Assembly: GCA_015680685.1 (NCBI GenBank) | Contig: MNCI01003108.1 | Coordinates: 242,445-306,444, forward strand | Length of the DNA: 64,000 nt | Reading direction: 5' to 3' | From: Gnetum montanum | Taxonomy: Eukaryota > Streptophyta > Gnetopsida > Gnetales > Gnetaceae | Shown here: in pieces, positions 34,131 through 44,649 of the stretch | How positions within the stretch are numbered: the first letter of the stretch is position 1 | Layout of the letters: each line of letters begins with the position of its first letter | Notes under the pieces: model-generated | What the model was told of the DNA's origin: nothing | Database searches by the model: none | What the model saw: only the letters and a program-made list of their open reading frames with translations | Made by a program: the position numbers and the translations under genes

Positions 34131-34888
34131 AAAGGGCTTAGGCTAATTTGGAGCTTGAAGGATTGGTGTTTCAATTTGCTTATGTTTTAGTGTCTTAAAT
34201 GTCTTCTCAAATTATTCTGTCCATTAGAATGATGTATCTTTCTTTGATAATTCTACTATCATTTTTGTTATTTTTTAAAGACTTTTCGATGGATCTTCTA
34301 TAATATCCTATATGGCCCAAGAATGATTGGACATCCTTAATGATTTTTGGCCTCTAGGAAATATTTTAAATGATTCTTACCTAATCTAGATCTACATCTA
34401 TTGCTTTTTGTGATGTCCTATGTCCTAGAAAAATCTCACCTTGGACCATTAAATGGCTCTTTTTCCAATTGAGCTTCAAACTGGTTTCAAGACATCTTTT
34501 CAATATTTGCTGCAGTTAGTCCAATGTCTGCTTAAAATCTAGTGCATAAATAGAAAAATCATCCATAAATACCTCTACACCATTACCAATATGTTTTTGG
34601 AAAATACTCAGTACTAGTCTTTGAAAAGTAGTGGGCGCATTACACAAGCCAAACAACATTTGCTTGCAGGCAAATGTCCTCCAGGAATTGGTGAATGTGA
34701 CCCTCTCTTAATTTTTCGATGCAATGTGGATTTGGTTATACCCACTATACCCATCAAGAAAACTATAGTACTAATGTCCTACTATGATATTGACTATCTG
34801 GTCAACAAATGGTAGAGGAAAATGGTCCTTGAATGTTGCTAAATTCAATAACCAAAAATCAATGAAGACCCTCCACTTGTCACCTTTC
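34131..34888 (-). pseudogene. Gypsy RT remnant (G2), C-terminal part
   Basis: Minus strand. The catalytic box VFMDDFSIYA is at 34555-34585 (FMDD at 34558-34569) with both aspartates. At the high-coordinate end it reads KWRVFIDFWLLNLATFKDHF. The frame breaks exactly where a 3.2-kb insertion begins (34889) and resumes at 38113. A stop-interrupted 'GYSGYNQI' region lies between. Confidence 0.9.
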
Positions 34889-35201
34889 TGTTGGCGACCG
34901 TTTGGGATGTGACCGCCAACGAGTGTCCTCGAACAGGATTTAGGTGCTTGCTGGTCTCTGGCAACACCAAGGCCCAGATACCTCCAAATAGACTCAGTAG
35001 TTAATGTGAGTATGTGTGTGTGCTGTTGCAGCTTGCGGTTGTGAAAAATGAAACGATTGCGTTGTGTATAAACTACAAATGACTTATTAATAAGAGATTC
35101 AGCCAACTTTACCAAGTACCGTGAGTAGTTGAGAGTTTCTATTTTGTTCAATTGTCTAGTCTACGCGGTCCTTATAATACCTACTTGTAACAAATAAAAT
35201 T

Positions 35202-36082
35202 NNNNNNNNNNNNNNNNNNNNNNNNNNNNNNNNNNNNNNNNNNNNNNNNNNNNNNNNNNNNNNNNNNNNNNNNNNNNNNNNNNNNNNNNNNNNNNNNNNN
35301 NNNNNNNNNNNNNNNNNNNNNNNNNNNNNNNNNNNNNNNNNNNNNNNNNNNNNNNNNNNNNNNNNNNNNNNNNNNNNNNNNNNNNNNNNNNNNNNNNNNN
35401 NNNNNNNNNNNNNNNNNNNNNNNNNNNNNNNNNNNNNNNNNNNNNNNNNNNNNNNNNNNNNNNNNNNNNNNNNNNNNNNNNNNNNNNNNNNNNNNNNNNN
35501 NNNNNNNNNNNNNNNNNNNNNNNNNNNNNNNNNNNNNNNNNNNNNNNNNNNNNNNNNNNNNNNNNNNNNNNNNNNNNNNNNNNNNNNNNNNNNNNNNNNN
35601 NNNNNNNNNNNNNNNNNNNNNNNNNNNNNNNNNNNNNNNNNNNNNNNNNNNNNNNNNNNNNNNNNNNNNNNNNNNNNNNNNNNNNNNNNNNNNNNNNNNN
35701 NNNNNNNNNNNNNNNNNNNNNNNNNNNNNNNNNNNNNNNNNNNNNNNNNNNNNNNNNNNNNNNNNNNNNNNNNNNNNNNNNNNNNNNNNNNNNNNNNNNN
35801 NNNNNNNNNNNNNNNNNNNNNNNNNNNNNNNNNNNNNNNNNNNNNNNNNNNNNNNNNNNNNNNNNNNNNNNNNNNNNNNNNNNNNNNNNNNNNNNNNNNN
35901 NNNNNNNNNNNNNNNNNNNNNNNNNNNNNNNNNNNNNNNNNNNNNNNNNNNNNNNNNNNNNNNNNNNNNNNNNNNNNNNNNNNNNNNNNNNNNNNNNNNN
36001 NNNNNNNNNNNNNNNNNNNNNNNNNNNNNNNNNNNNNNNNNNNNNNNNNNNNNNNNNNNNNNNNNNNNNNNNNNNNNNNNNN
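35202..36082. other. Assembly gap (881 N)
   Basis: Run of N inside the 3.2-kb insertion. Its contents are unknown, and open frames that cross it are meaningless. A second single N follows an 18-G run at 39359-39377. Confidence 1.
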
Positions 36083-36140
36083 CAAGTGTCTTCATGGTAA
36101 TCAAAATTAAAATTAGTTACAAATATCATAGTTGTAACTA

Positions 36141-36578
36141 TCATAGGAAGTTACAACTTCCATAAGAACAAAAGGGATAATAGCCAACTATCCCCTTTAT
36201 ATAGGATGTTACACAAATATCCCATAACTTTCTTTTCCTTTTTAAATCATAAAATATTTTCTTTAAATCATAGTAATAGAGATAGTAACCATGGAGTTGT
36301 TGCATACATGGATAGATAAAATATATGCGTATGTAGGTATAGCCAAATGCATAAGTGGAGTTGCAATGCCACGTTTTCAGCATAAGGTAGATGTCATGTA
36401 AAGCACCGCTGGTTGCATACATTAGTGACTCTTGGCTTACCCAACACATGGTCCAATTGTTGTTGCAATAACATGAAATCACAAGAGCCATCACTACCGT
36501 AGCTACTCCTGCCATGAAACACCAGAGAGGTGCACGCTTACGTCCATTGTTTGGTACTGTCGTTTCTATCAGGTACAT
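36141..36578 (-). other. Open frame of unknown nature downstream of the cyclophilin fragment
   Basis: A 145-codon open frame on the minus strand. The first 45 residues contain a hydrophobic run (WCFMAGVATVVMALVISCYC) that could be a membrane segment; the rest is Tyr-rich and AT-rich and runs into the TATA region. It matches no family I know. It may be intron or LTR sequence rather than a gene. Confidence 0.25.
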
Positions 36579-36595
36579 TACATAGTTGTAGTGTC

Positions 36596-36838
36596 ACCAG
36601 TGTTGTTTCCATGAGTGAAGTCACTGCCCTAGCATATGAAGCTAGGGATCACACGGTGGAAGGTGGAACCCTTGTAATGCAGAGGCTTCCCACTTCGACT
36701 AGTGCCCTTCTTGCCTGTACACAGCACACAAAAGTTCTCTGCCATCCTTGGAACCACATCCTTGTAAACCTCCATCACAACACGCCCGGCAGGGACACCA
36801 TCAATCTCGAGGTCAAAGAAAACAGTCAGGCTCTTCAT
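36596..36838 (-). pseudogene. Cyclophilin (peptidyl-prolyl isomerase) N-terminal fragment
   Basis: Cyclophilins catalyse cis-trans isomerisation of prolyl bonds. The ATG is at 36836-36838. The frame gives [39 protein letters not shown], then [20 protein letters not shown]: the first ~69 residues of a plant single-domain cyclophilin, including the catalytic Arg of FHRVIP. The next codon is TAG where the family has Gln (QGGDFTHGNGTGG). The frame then continues GSDFTHGNNTG and homology ends at about 36596, possibly at an exon end (TG/GTGACA). The 5' side (36839-36900) looks like a plant leader with a TAGGGTTT box. About 100 C-terminal residues are absent, so it cannot fold as an enzyme. Confidence 0.9.
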
Positions 36839-38105
36839 TCTGTCTCGATCAGATCACGTACAAAAATAGAAATCGTCAAAGATCGACAAACCCTAGTACT
36901 TCTGCAAAATCCACTGATGCCTGCAAATCAGCTGCTATCTCACCATTTCTGCAAACTAACGAAGAACCAAAGAATGAACCGTGGCTGAAACAGTAATGTT
37001 GAAAATCAGTATTGCAGGACCTCCTGGTAGAGCAGCATTCTTCTGGCTTGTTCACCTCCATCAGATTGCCAACGGCAGCTCAACAAAACCCTTGGCCGTC
37101 GTGAAATTCATCCACAGCAACTTCTTTATTCTTAGTTTTCCAAAACCGTGATTCTACTTCAAAGGCATCCTTAATTTTAGAATCTGATCCATAAGAATTG
37201 ATACTAGTGGTCGTAGTAATTCACGTGTTGTACCTGGAAACAGTAAAAATAGGCCTCCAAAGTTTGAATCACAGGCATTATTTGCCATAATTTCCTCCTG
37301 GGGATGGGCCTTGTTGACATCATCTAGTTTATTTGTTGTCTGTTTCCCTTTAACAGCTTACTGATCAACATATTGCCTAAACTTTTCCATTCTTTGACAA
37401 GTTCGTATTTCTTTTGAAATTCTTTCCAAATTATTTTAGGCAGAGTGCAGATACCTTCAACAAATATGGGCAGCCTAAAACACTGTTTTCTACCACCTTT
37501 CCCTAAGGATAGCTCTTGCTCATTCTTTATCAGTATCCAAATGATCAATTCTTGAAAGTATTTCTAACAATAAAGAATTCCTTGCTTGTCAATTCATTCA
37601 CCATTGGCACATTATCTCTTGCAATCTTCTATTCACTGTCTTTCATATGTGCATCATTATTTCCACCAATAATGTGGTCTCCCAGATATGCATGCCTTTC
37701 CTCCTTAAGGGCTCCATGCAAGGAATTCTTTAGTTGATGATGTAGACAACCAATGATGTTGCTTTGAGGACAATACTCTAGTATACCTAATCCACCTCAC
37801 AGCATGTTCCAAATGAGAGTTAGACAAACCTCTGGAATATCCACAAAAGAGATGGGCACGTAAAAGTTCCAACCTAGTGAATTTTGAGAAGCAAAATCAT
37901 ATGCTTGTTTCCCATGCTAAGTATCAGTCTAATTGATAATCCAGAGAATTAAAATTAGGGAGAATAAATGCAGCCCATCTCATCCAATCTTTTTTAGCGA
38001 GTGACAGGAATCAATACCTTCATCTTGCCATTTCAATAGTTCTATTGAAATATTTTGAAGGTTTCAATCATCAAATATCTTTGTTCCATGAAATGGCCAA
38101 AATGT
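36839..38105 (-). other. Leader/upstream part of the cyclophilin-bearing insertion
   Basis: Higher GC than the surroundings and few transition scars. On the minus strand it holds a 61-codon open frame (36876-37061) just upstream of the cyclophilin start, and a 74-codon one (37324-37548), neither recognised. The TAGGGTTT near 36890 suits a host-gene 5' leader. Plausibly it is the promoter and 5' end of the captured gene plus element sequence. Confidence 0.4.
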
Positions 38106-38112
38106 GCCAACA

Positions 38113-38700
38113 CTTTGTTTGGAACAATGACTAAGAGACTAACCCATTCACTATCTGCGGTCAAATAGAGGAATCCTACCTTTAATAGCTTTTCCAATTC
38201 CTATATTACTACTTCTTTGAGCTTACGATTCAATCTTCTTTGAGGCTGGCAATGTGGTTTGACAGCTGGATCTGTATAAATTTAGTGTTGACATATACAT
38301 GGGTTGATGCCTGTTATTCCATTATAGGACCATGTGAATGTTATTAGCCATTTATTCATCACTTCCAATAATCTTTTCTTTTGTTATTTATCAATGTTGG
38401 TGTTAATGATTACTAGTTTTTTATTATTCAGAAAAGCATATACTAGTACCTCTAGTAGGGCTTTTAACTCTAACATTTCTTGTTCAAATTTGTATGGTAT
38501 CTCTAACTATTCCCACTCAATGTCTTCTTCTTAATGTAAATGCACATAGGGGTGTTTCCTCCTTAACTATTCTAACTTATTGGTTTCTTCAACATAAGCA
38601 TGTATGATTTGATTGGTTAATTCCATATATATTTTAGATTCTGTCTCTTTATCGTTAATCTGCGTCTAGGTGCCTTCTTGTTTGGTAGCTGCCACATACA
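38113..38700 (-). pseudogene. Gypsy RT remnant (G2), N-terminal part
   Basis: Minus-strand continuation of the RT split by the insertion. The plus strand 'gactaagagactaacccattcactatctgc' parallels 'aactaaggggctaacccattcgctatcagc' at 62475-62505, the coding for ..DSEWVSPLV.. . It then extends into the pre-RT spacer (38280-38450) that matches 62620-62760. Decayed. Confidence 0.85.
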
Positions 38701-38747
38701 AACATTGCTACACACACATTTCTTCTACACATTGATTGCATGATGTA

Positions 38748-39090
38748 TTAATTTCTTATTTTATAGCCTATATTTTTTTTCACGCAATTACACCCATTAT
38801 CACTATATGTTATACAAGAAACTTGGCATCTTTGTATAATTCCAACTTCATCTTCCTTGAAAATTTTCAAGGACAAGTCTCTAATTCCTAGCTTAGCATC
38901 CATAGTGCTAAGCCATGCTCTTCCCATGATTATAGGAAACTCTCCCTTGTTTTTCCCCATGTGTATTACTAAGAAGTAAAAAGGGTAAGACCAGCCACAT
39001 ATGGTGGTGATGAAATCATCCACTTTTCTAAGTGGAATAGTGATTGACTAGTCTACAAGGTCTAATCAGATATTGCTCAAAAATCAAAAT
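38748..39090 (-). pseudogene. Gypsy protease remnant (G2)
   Basis: The 91-codon open frame (38748-39023) reads FITTICGWSYPFYFLVIHMG and FPIIMGRAWLSTMDAKLGIR. It is the C-terminal half of the Athila-like protease domain and nearly the same as 63070-63370. The N-terminal half with the DLG motif is missing because the element breaks off at about 39090. Gag is therefore absent too. Confidence 0.9.
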
Positions 39091-39376
39091 TTTTTAGCCA
39101 TGATGTTGCATCTACTATGTTGCATCACCTACGATGTCAAAGCTATGATGTTGCATCTCCGATGTTGTGGTCATAAAAATCTATATATACATAGTGAGCT
39201 AGAAACATTTTTCATTCTACCATTTCATAGTATGGGGAGTTCATGTAGTTTTTCTGAGCTCTGACACTTGAACTTTCAAACACCATAACTTCCTCACCAC
39301 AACCTTGATTTGCATGATTCTTGAACCCAGTTGAACTTGGAGTGCTTAACTTAGTTGTGGGGGGGGGGGGGGGGGG
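39091..39376 (+). promoter_or_regulatory. Promoter-like fragment upstream of ORF3 copy B
   Basis: Contains four GATGTTGCATC-like near-palindromes (39101-39165), a TATA box (ctatatatac, 39182-39189) and a leader (aaacatttttcattctaccatttcatag...gggag). The leader matches 44210-44265 after the TATA at 44203. It is probably the 5' end of an LTR or U3/R of the ORF3-bearing element. It ends in an 18-G run and an N. Confidence 0.5.
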
Positions 39377-39377
39377 N
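39359..39377 (+). repeat. G homopolymer ending in N
   Basis: Eighteen G followed by an unresolved base, in otherwise AT-rich DNA, at a boundary between a promoter-like piece and ORF3 sequence. It may be a sequencing or joining artefact. Confidence 0.9.
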
Positions 39378-39399
39378 GATAATGAGGGTTGAGCCAAAA

Positions 39400-41560
39400 T
39401 TTTCTAATACCATGAGATAATATTAAGGGTAAGTATAAGAATAAATAAGAATATTTTAATCAACTAAGAAAATAAAAGCTAATAGACTTAACCGATTCTC
39501 CTAACCAACCATTCAATGTTATAATAAACAAGAAAATGAAAAATGTGAAAGGTCATAACAATCAAAGATATAACAATTAAGCATTTCTTTTTGAATTTCT
39601 CTAACTCTATAATCATAATAAGGGTCATAACTAATAATAAAGATAGAAATTAGATTAAACCAAGGATCCGAGAAAGGATTATGAGCTATTAGAAACATAT
39701 TTAAAATCCTTTGATAACCTTAAATTCTTAATGATTGTAAATGGCTCCTAAAAGGCCTACCACAAAAGGACACAAGCATTAGGTTCTACACCTGCAAGTA
39801 ACATGCCAACAATAAAATAGTAGCAATAAGTAGGACTTGATGGGTCAACACCTACTGGTGATAAACCTGAATAGTAAGCTCCACCACCACAACAAGATTA
39901 TCGACCTTTAATGAGTCACCAACAATAAATTGTAGAAACCATTAGCTGGGGAATAAGGGAATGTTTTGCTCAATAGAAAGTAAGAGACAACTTTGTAAGC
40001 TCTATGATCTCCATAGCACCTACTAGTGGGCAAGTATCTTTGCAGGTAGGAGAAGATGATGAATAGACACAACAAATCTCAGGGAATGCTTCATCATTCT
40101 AGGTAATGTTAGAAACCAAGGAAGGTGCCACAATAGTGTTCATGCAACACCAAGATACAACAAGAGTAGTAGAACATATCAAAGAATCTTTTAATGTTCC
40201 TATTGTGCCACCTGTAGATATTTTTGAAGCTAGAGATGTTCAAATGTTAATGATCCTAATAGAGTATGAGGATGTCCTTGACATACTGCTGTAGACGAGC
40301 CAAGTTATGCATAATCTCTTCGATATCACCTGTGGTATCACTATAATGCAATCTAATTTCATAGTCGCAAAAGAAAAGTTGGTCATGGAAGAAATAAGGG
40401 TAGAGCATGTAGAGAATGAGGTGCAGAGGCTACAAGGAGTTAGTAGCTTTAAGAGCAGAGAAAAGAGACCCTGCACAATATGTAGCCCTGAACTAGCTAG
40501 AAGCTTCCATAAATGATCAGGTTAGGTAGTCAATCATAAAAAATATTTAGGTTGAGATGGAGAATGAGAAGGGTGTGTGGAACACATTTATGGCTGAATC
40601 CCAAACACATGCACATGCCAAAGCCATCACTACCTTGGAAGAAGAGAATAAAAGCTTGCTATTAAAAACACAAGGTTGATAGACATTGAGAAGGAAAAGA
40701 ATGTTCTTGAGTAAAGTATTTATCAGTTGCAAGAATACTTAATCTGCCTAAACTAGGATATGAACAAATTGGCCCAAGAGAAAAGAACCTTGTCAATGGA
40801 AGAAGTTCATGCATTTTGCCAAAAGTCAGCAATTGAAATAAGCGTGTGGAAAAATGAGGTCAAGAGGCATGAGAATCTCCAGATGGGTATATAAAACTAG
40901 ATCAATCAGAAGGAGATCCAGATGGTGAAGGCCAAGATCAACTCCATTACATAAACACCAAATTATTAGCCCATTCTAAATAGCCTTGACCATGTTCACT
41001 TTGCCGAAGTGAAAAATAAAAACCTACAGATAGAAAATTTAACAAAATACATAGGGTTAGCCAACATTTGATATGCTAACCTGGCCATGTTAATAATAGG
41101 TAGGCTAAGAAATGAGCTTAAGCAATAGGTAGCTATAGTATATGTTATGTATGAAATGGACTTTGTAGATCAAAAGGACACCTAACAGAAATTACATGTG
41201 GAAATATTTGTGTTAGAAATTATTAAGGCTAGCTACTAGGAATAGAAAGTGATTGTAGCAAACTTGACATGCCATATGACAAACTATTAAGAACATAGAA
41301 AGGTGGCCATAGCTTTTGAAGAGGAGAGAAGGCAATTTGTGGCTTGGTACGTGAAAGCTAACAAGATGTTCTCACAACTACCATGCTCATGGGATATACC
41401 AATGTCATCCAACATCATCAAATTTTCATGGATAGTACATCATCCCTAATCAAAATAAGAAAAGCTTTAGGTGGTCCTAAACAAATATCAATTCCAAGAG
41501 CCTAATGATAAGGAAATGAATCGAATGGAGGAGCCTCCATCACCTGGAACATAAAGGCCA
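39400..41560 (+). pseudogene. ORF3 copy B (coiled-coil protein of Gypsy element)
   Basis: From about 40080 a plus-strand frame reads through stops that mostly replace Gln. It starts TRVVEHIKESFNVPIVPPVD and MEEIRVEHVENEVQRLQGV, then continues in heptad-rich blocks (MNKLAQEKRTLSMEEVHAF; NLQIENLTKYIGLANI; EERRQFVAWYVKANKMFSQL) and ends NRMEEPPSPGT at about 41552. Copy C has corresponding blocks (MKYMELANL; FAAWVINAYEMFHILSCPWE; ESPPPRTT). The predicted fold is a long coiled coil with no enzyme motif. LTR B follows 210 bases downstream. Before 40080 little is readable. Confidence 0.6.
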
Positions 41561-41570
41561 CATTGAGCTA

Positions 41571-41590
41571 TTTTGTTTTGTTTTGTTTTG
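41571..41590 (+). repeat. (TTTTG)4 microsatellite
   Basis: Simple repeat 3' of ORF3 copy B, in the segment between the ORF3 stop and the LTR. Confidence 0.95.
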
Positions 41591-41768
41591 TCTTATTATT
41601 TTCAACTATGTTAATTTTGTAAAAACACTGCTCGAAACATAATGCAACATTTAAAGTCATGTATATAGTTAGTCATGTCAAGTTTGAGTCTACCTCCCAA
41701 TTTTATAAGGAACTTTATTCTCATTTTATTTTAAATTGAGGATGAGTTTCCAATTAATCATGAGGGTA

Positions 41769-42667
41769 TGATAAATTCAATTTTTTTGCAAGCACAATAT
41801 TGTAGATCTGATATTGCATCTATGATAACGTAGCTACGATATCATAGATCATCCTATTTCATTGTTGGTGCAATGTCTTAGAAGCTATGAAGCCTTATAA
41901 ATACTAGCACATGGTTGTACCAGTAACAACAATTTCATTCCACCCCTCGCTAGACTCTTACAATTTGTTTTTGTAGTTAGTGATAGAGTGAATTCCCGCA
42001 TTGTGGTATTAAGCAATTGTACGGTATCTTTATTCGTGTGGATTGTACTTGGACATAATTCATGAGCGGAAATAAAGATTGAGATTATTTTCCACCATTA
42101 CAGCATCCACTTAGTTCTTTTATTACACTTAGCTAATTTCTTACTTAGTTTAATTTCCATATTTACTTTAGCTTAATTCTTTACATTTTCAAAGCACTTT
42201 ACTTTACATGTTCATTAGTAAGGCAAAATGTGTATGACTAATTTCGAGCATTAAGTGTAAATGTTTAGTAACCTAGTAGTGGCTTCACTTGATTTACTTG
42301 GTAGTGAACTCACTTGGTAATCCCAATAATAGTTACATGAGCCCAAGATGTGATTGGCAAGCTAGGACTAGATGCTCATTGCCATAGGCTAGAGTAGATT
42401 TACATTCCTGTCATTACTTAAACTTAAATTTTAATTTCACTTTCATTATGTTTACATATTGAACCTAACAACATTAACATATCATATGTCTTACTAAGAG
42501 TTAACCATACACTTGAACTTCACTATCTCAAATTGGGAAGATAAAAATCATGAACCTACCATCAACTCTTAGCATACTTACATTATCCATCGACGAATTA
42601 CAATCTGGTCATGCACATGCACTCGTGACTTGTATGGTGGAGTGTTTGGATACCCTACCACTCATTA
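41769..42667 (+). mobile_element. Gypsy LTR B (3' LTR of ORF3 copy B element)
   Basis: An 899-bp LTR, TGATAAATTC...CTCATTA, closely related to LTR A. A purine-rich GAGGGTA lies directly before it, like CGTGGGGGTA before the LTR at 57599-58493, so it is read as a 3' LTR. TATA (cttataaatac) lies near 41892. The U3 has tgatattgcatctatgataacg and cgatatcatag. No primer site follows. Confidence 0.85.
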
Positions 42668-44110
42668 AACTTTTTTTGTACTTTTTTGTTTTACAATGTT
42701 TTTTTAATTTTTCTTTTCTTATAAAATTTCCTTTTTTGAAGTCTTTTTGTTATTCATGTTGTATGTTTTATGCTTGAAGTTTTATGTTTTATATTTTTTA
42801 TCAATAAATATTTTCACTTTAATGTAAAAAGCAAGTTTATTTTTTTGGTTATTTCTTATGCTATTAAGATATTGGGTAAATAATTATGTAAAGTAGTGAG
42901 ATCATATCATCCATCCCTTTGGTCTCTATGAATAAGATACTTTCTTCATGAAAGTAATATGGTTATTCTCACATGAAAACTAAAATTAACTTATGATTAC
43001 GATTCTTTGATGAAAGGGGGAAGGATCAATAGAGAATAGAAAATGGTGTGACATCAAGAAGACTTGTTGATTACTTGTACTTCATTTATGGTTCTTACTA
43101 CTCCATGTAGATATATCATTGCTTGTGTTTTGATTTTGATGGAAGGATATTATCTAATAAAGTTGTTATCTTACTATGTCACTAGAAAGACATGTTACCC
43201 ATGCGTGAATGTTTTATGTTACCCACACCTGAAGGTAGGCTACTTCCAAGAATCTTAAGGTCTTTTGGACTAGTTCCATCATGTGACTGGAGAGACATGT
43301 TATCCAAGCCTAAAGGTGCATCACTAATGGGATTAGTATTTGTCTATGGGACTAGAAAGACATTCATCCATACTTGAATGCATCCCTCTAACGAATGACC
43401 AAGAGTTCTCAAACTTAATGTTTTAATTAATTAATTATTTTCTTTTACTGAGTGATGGTGTTTTCATATGGTTGTGGTTACTCTCATGGTGGTAAGTTCA
43501 AGATGATACAATGCAATGTCACTGGCAAAGAAATGGACTCTTTCTAAAACTTGAATAGATAGGTATGATGGTCATCTTAATCACAATTATCATAAGAACC
43601 TGTTATGGACATGAAAAGGTATCTCATGTTCAAATCTCTACAATTCCTTCTCATTCCATTATTCACCTCACTACTATATGTGATTATATACCTAATGATC
43701 TTATTTAGTATAATGTAGGATCTTGATAACAAGAAGTTGTATGGCTATAGAACATTGGATTAATTGACATTCAATCTTCAACATGCTCATGGACATCTTG
43801 TGAAATGGTTATACAAGAGTATTTAGGATAAAAGCTTACTTTAGAGAGAACCCACTTGTATAAATTTTGGACATCTAATCTATGCACCACCTCCATATGC
43901 CCAAATCATCAAAGCACAACTTCATGAATTAATTGCATCATTACTTTAGCTCAATCTCTTTGTAAACCTCTTATTTAACATCCCAACTCTCAAGAATTAT
44001 GCTTTAATCATATATCAAATTACTATCAATGCTTGATCATACTATTTTCATGTCTAAACACTTCCTATTACTCTTGTTTGACCCCAAGTTTGCTTTGAAA
44101 TTCACAAAAA
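42668..44110 (+). other. 3' non-coding region of a Gypsy element
   Basis: No gene seen. T-rich from 42668 to 42860. It is similar to the reverse complement of 31300-32330: the blocks near 42900 (atcatccatcc) and 43620-43680 (ggtatctcatgttcaaatct) are shared. It carries four copies of the 30-base motif (43181-43210, 43216-43240, 43286-43316, 43351-43380). The pol part is absent. Confidence 0.6.
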
Positions 44111-44400
44111 TTAGGCTAGAAATCAAAAGAAAATCTTCAATGCAACTACCTATGTCAACATAGCTTCATTGACACATCAATGTTGAAGAGATCATAAAAA
44201 CCTATAAATAGCCATGGAAGGTTAAAAATTTTTGTCATTTTTCTCATTCTATGAAGGGAGTTTTTATTATTCTAAAACTCTAGAAACTTTTAAGTATGAT
44301 ATCTCACACACCAGGCACTCAATTCACATTATTTGAAAAACTATGACTTTCCAGAGTCAAGCTCTATGTTGTGGAAACTAGAAAGCTACAATTTTTTATA
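44111..44400 (+). promoter_or_regulatory. Promoter-like fragment upstream of ORF3 copy C
   Basis: An inverted pair tcaacat...atgttga (about 44156-44187), a TATA box (cctataaatag, 44203-44210), and the leader block cattttt...cattctatgaagggag, similar to that at 39205-39240. Same arrangement (palindromes, TATA, leader, ORF3, LTR) as copy B. Confidence 0.5.
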
Positions 44401-44649
44401 CTTTTAAATGCTTAATTTTTTAACTGATATAATTAATCAAAAATAATAATTAAAATATTGATAATTTAATAATAAAATAACTTCCTTAGAACCTCGAAAA
44501 TAACATTGATAATTTAATAATAAAATAGTTACCTTAGGATTTCTAGAACAATAAGATGTAATAACTTAGGATTGTTAGTATCAAATTTTTTAAAATCAAG
44601 ACAAAAGCCAAGGACAATCAAGGGGAATAATGCCTAATATATAAGTAAT

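Larger units (their letters stand above)
34889..38112 (-). mobile_element. 3.2-kb insertion with TGTTGGC/GCCAACA ends carrying cyclophilin fragment
   Basis: Splits the RT of G2: left of it the RT stops at 34888, right of it RT resumes at 38113. Ends are TGTTGGC (34889-34895) and GCCAACA (38106-38112). Flanks are CTTTC and CTTTG, a 4/5 match to a target duplication. Low-coordinate end, minus strand: a TATA (ctatataaagggg, about 36195-36206), then the N gap, then a leader ending CCAACA, as in an LTR. The other end has no matching LTR copy that I can see. It is less decayed than its host. The class is uncertain: a Copia-like LTR element with one LTR hidden or lost, or a gene-capturing element. 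Confidence 0.6.

Noticed and set aside
35156-36144. Three 307-327-codon minus-strand open frames
   Set aside because: They consist of N codons across the assembly gap.
36596-36838. Functional cyclophilin gene
   Set aside because: Only about the first 80 residues, with an in-frame TAG and no C-terminal half in visible sequence.
36530-36996. Plus-strand open frames of 152 and 82 codons
   Set aside because: They are the complement of the cyclophilin fragment and its leader.
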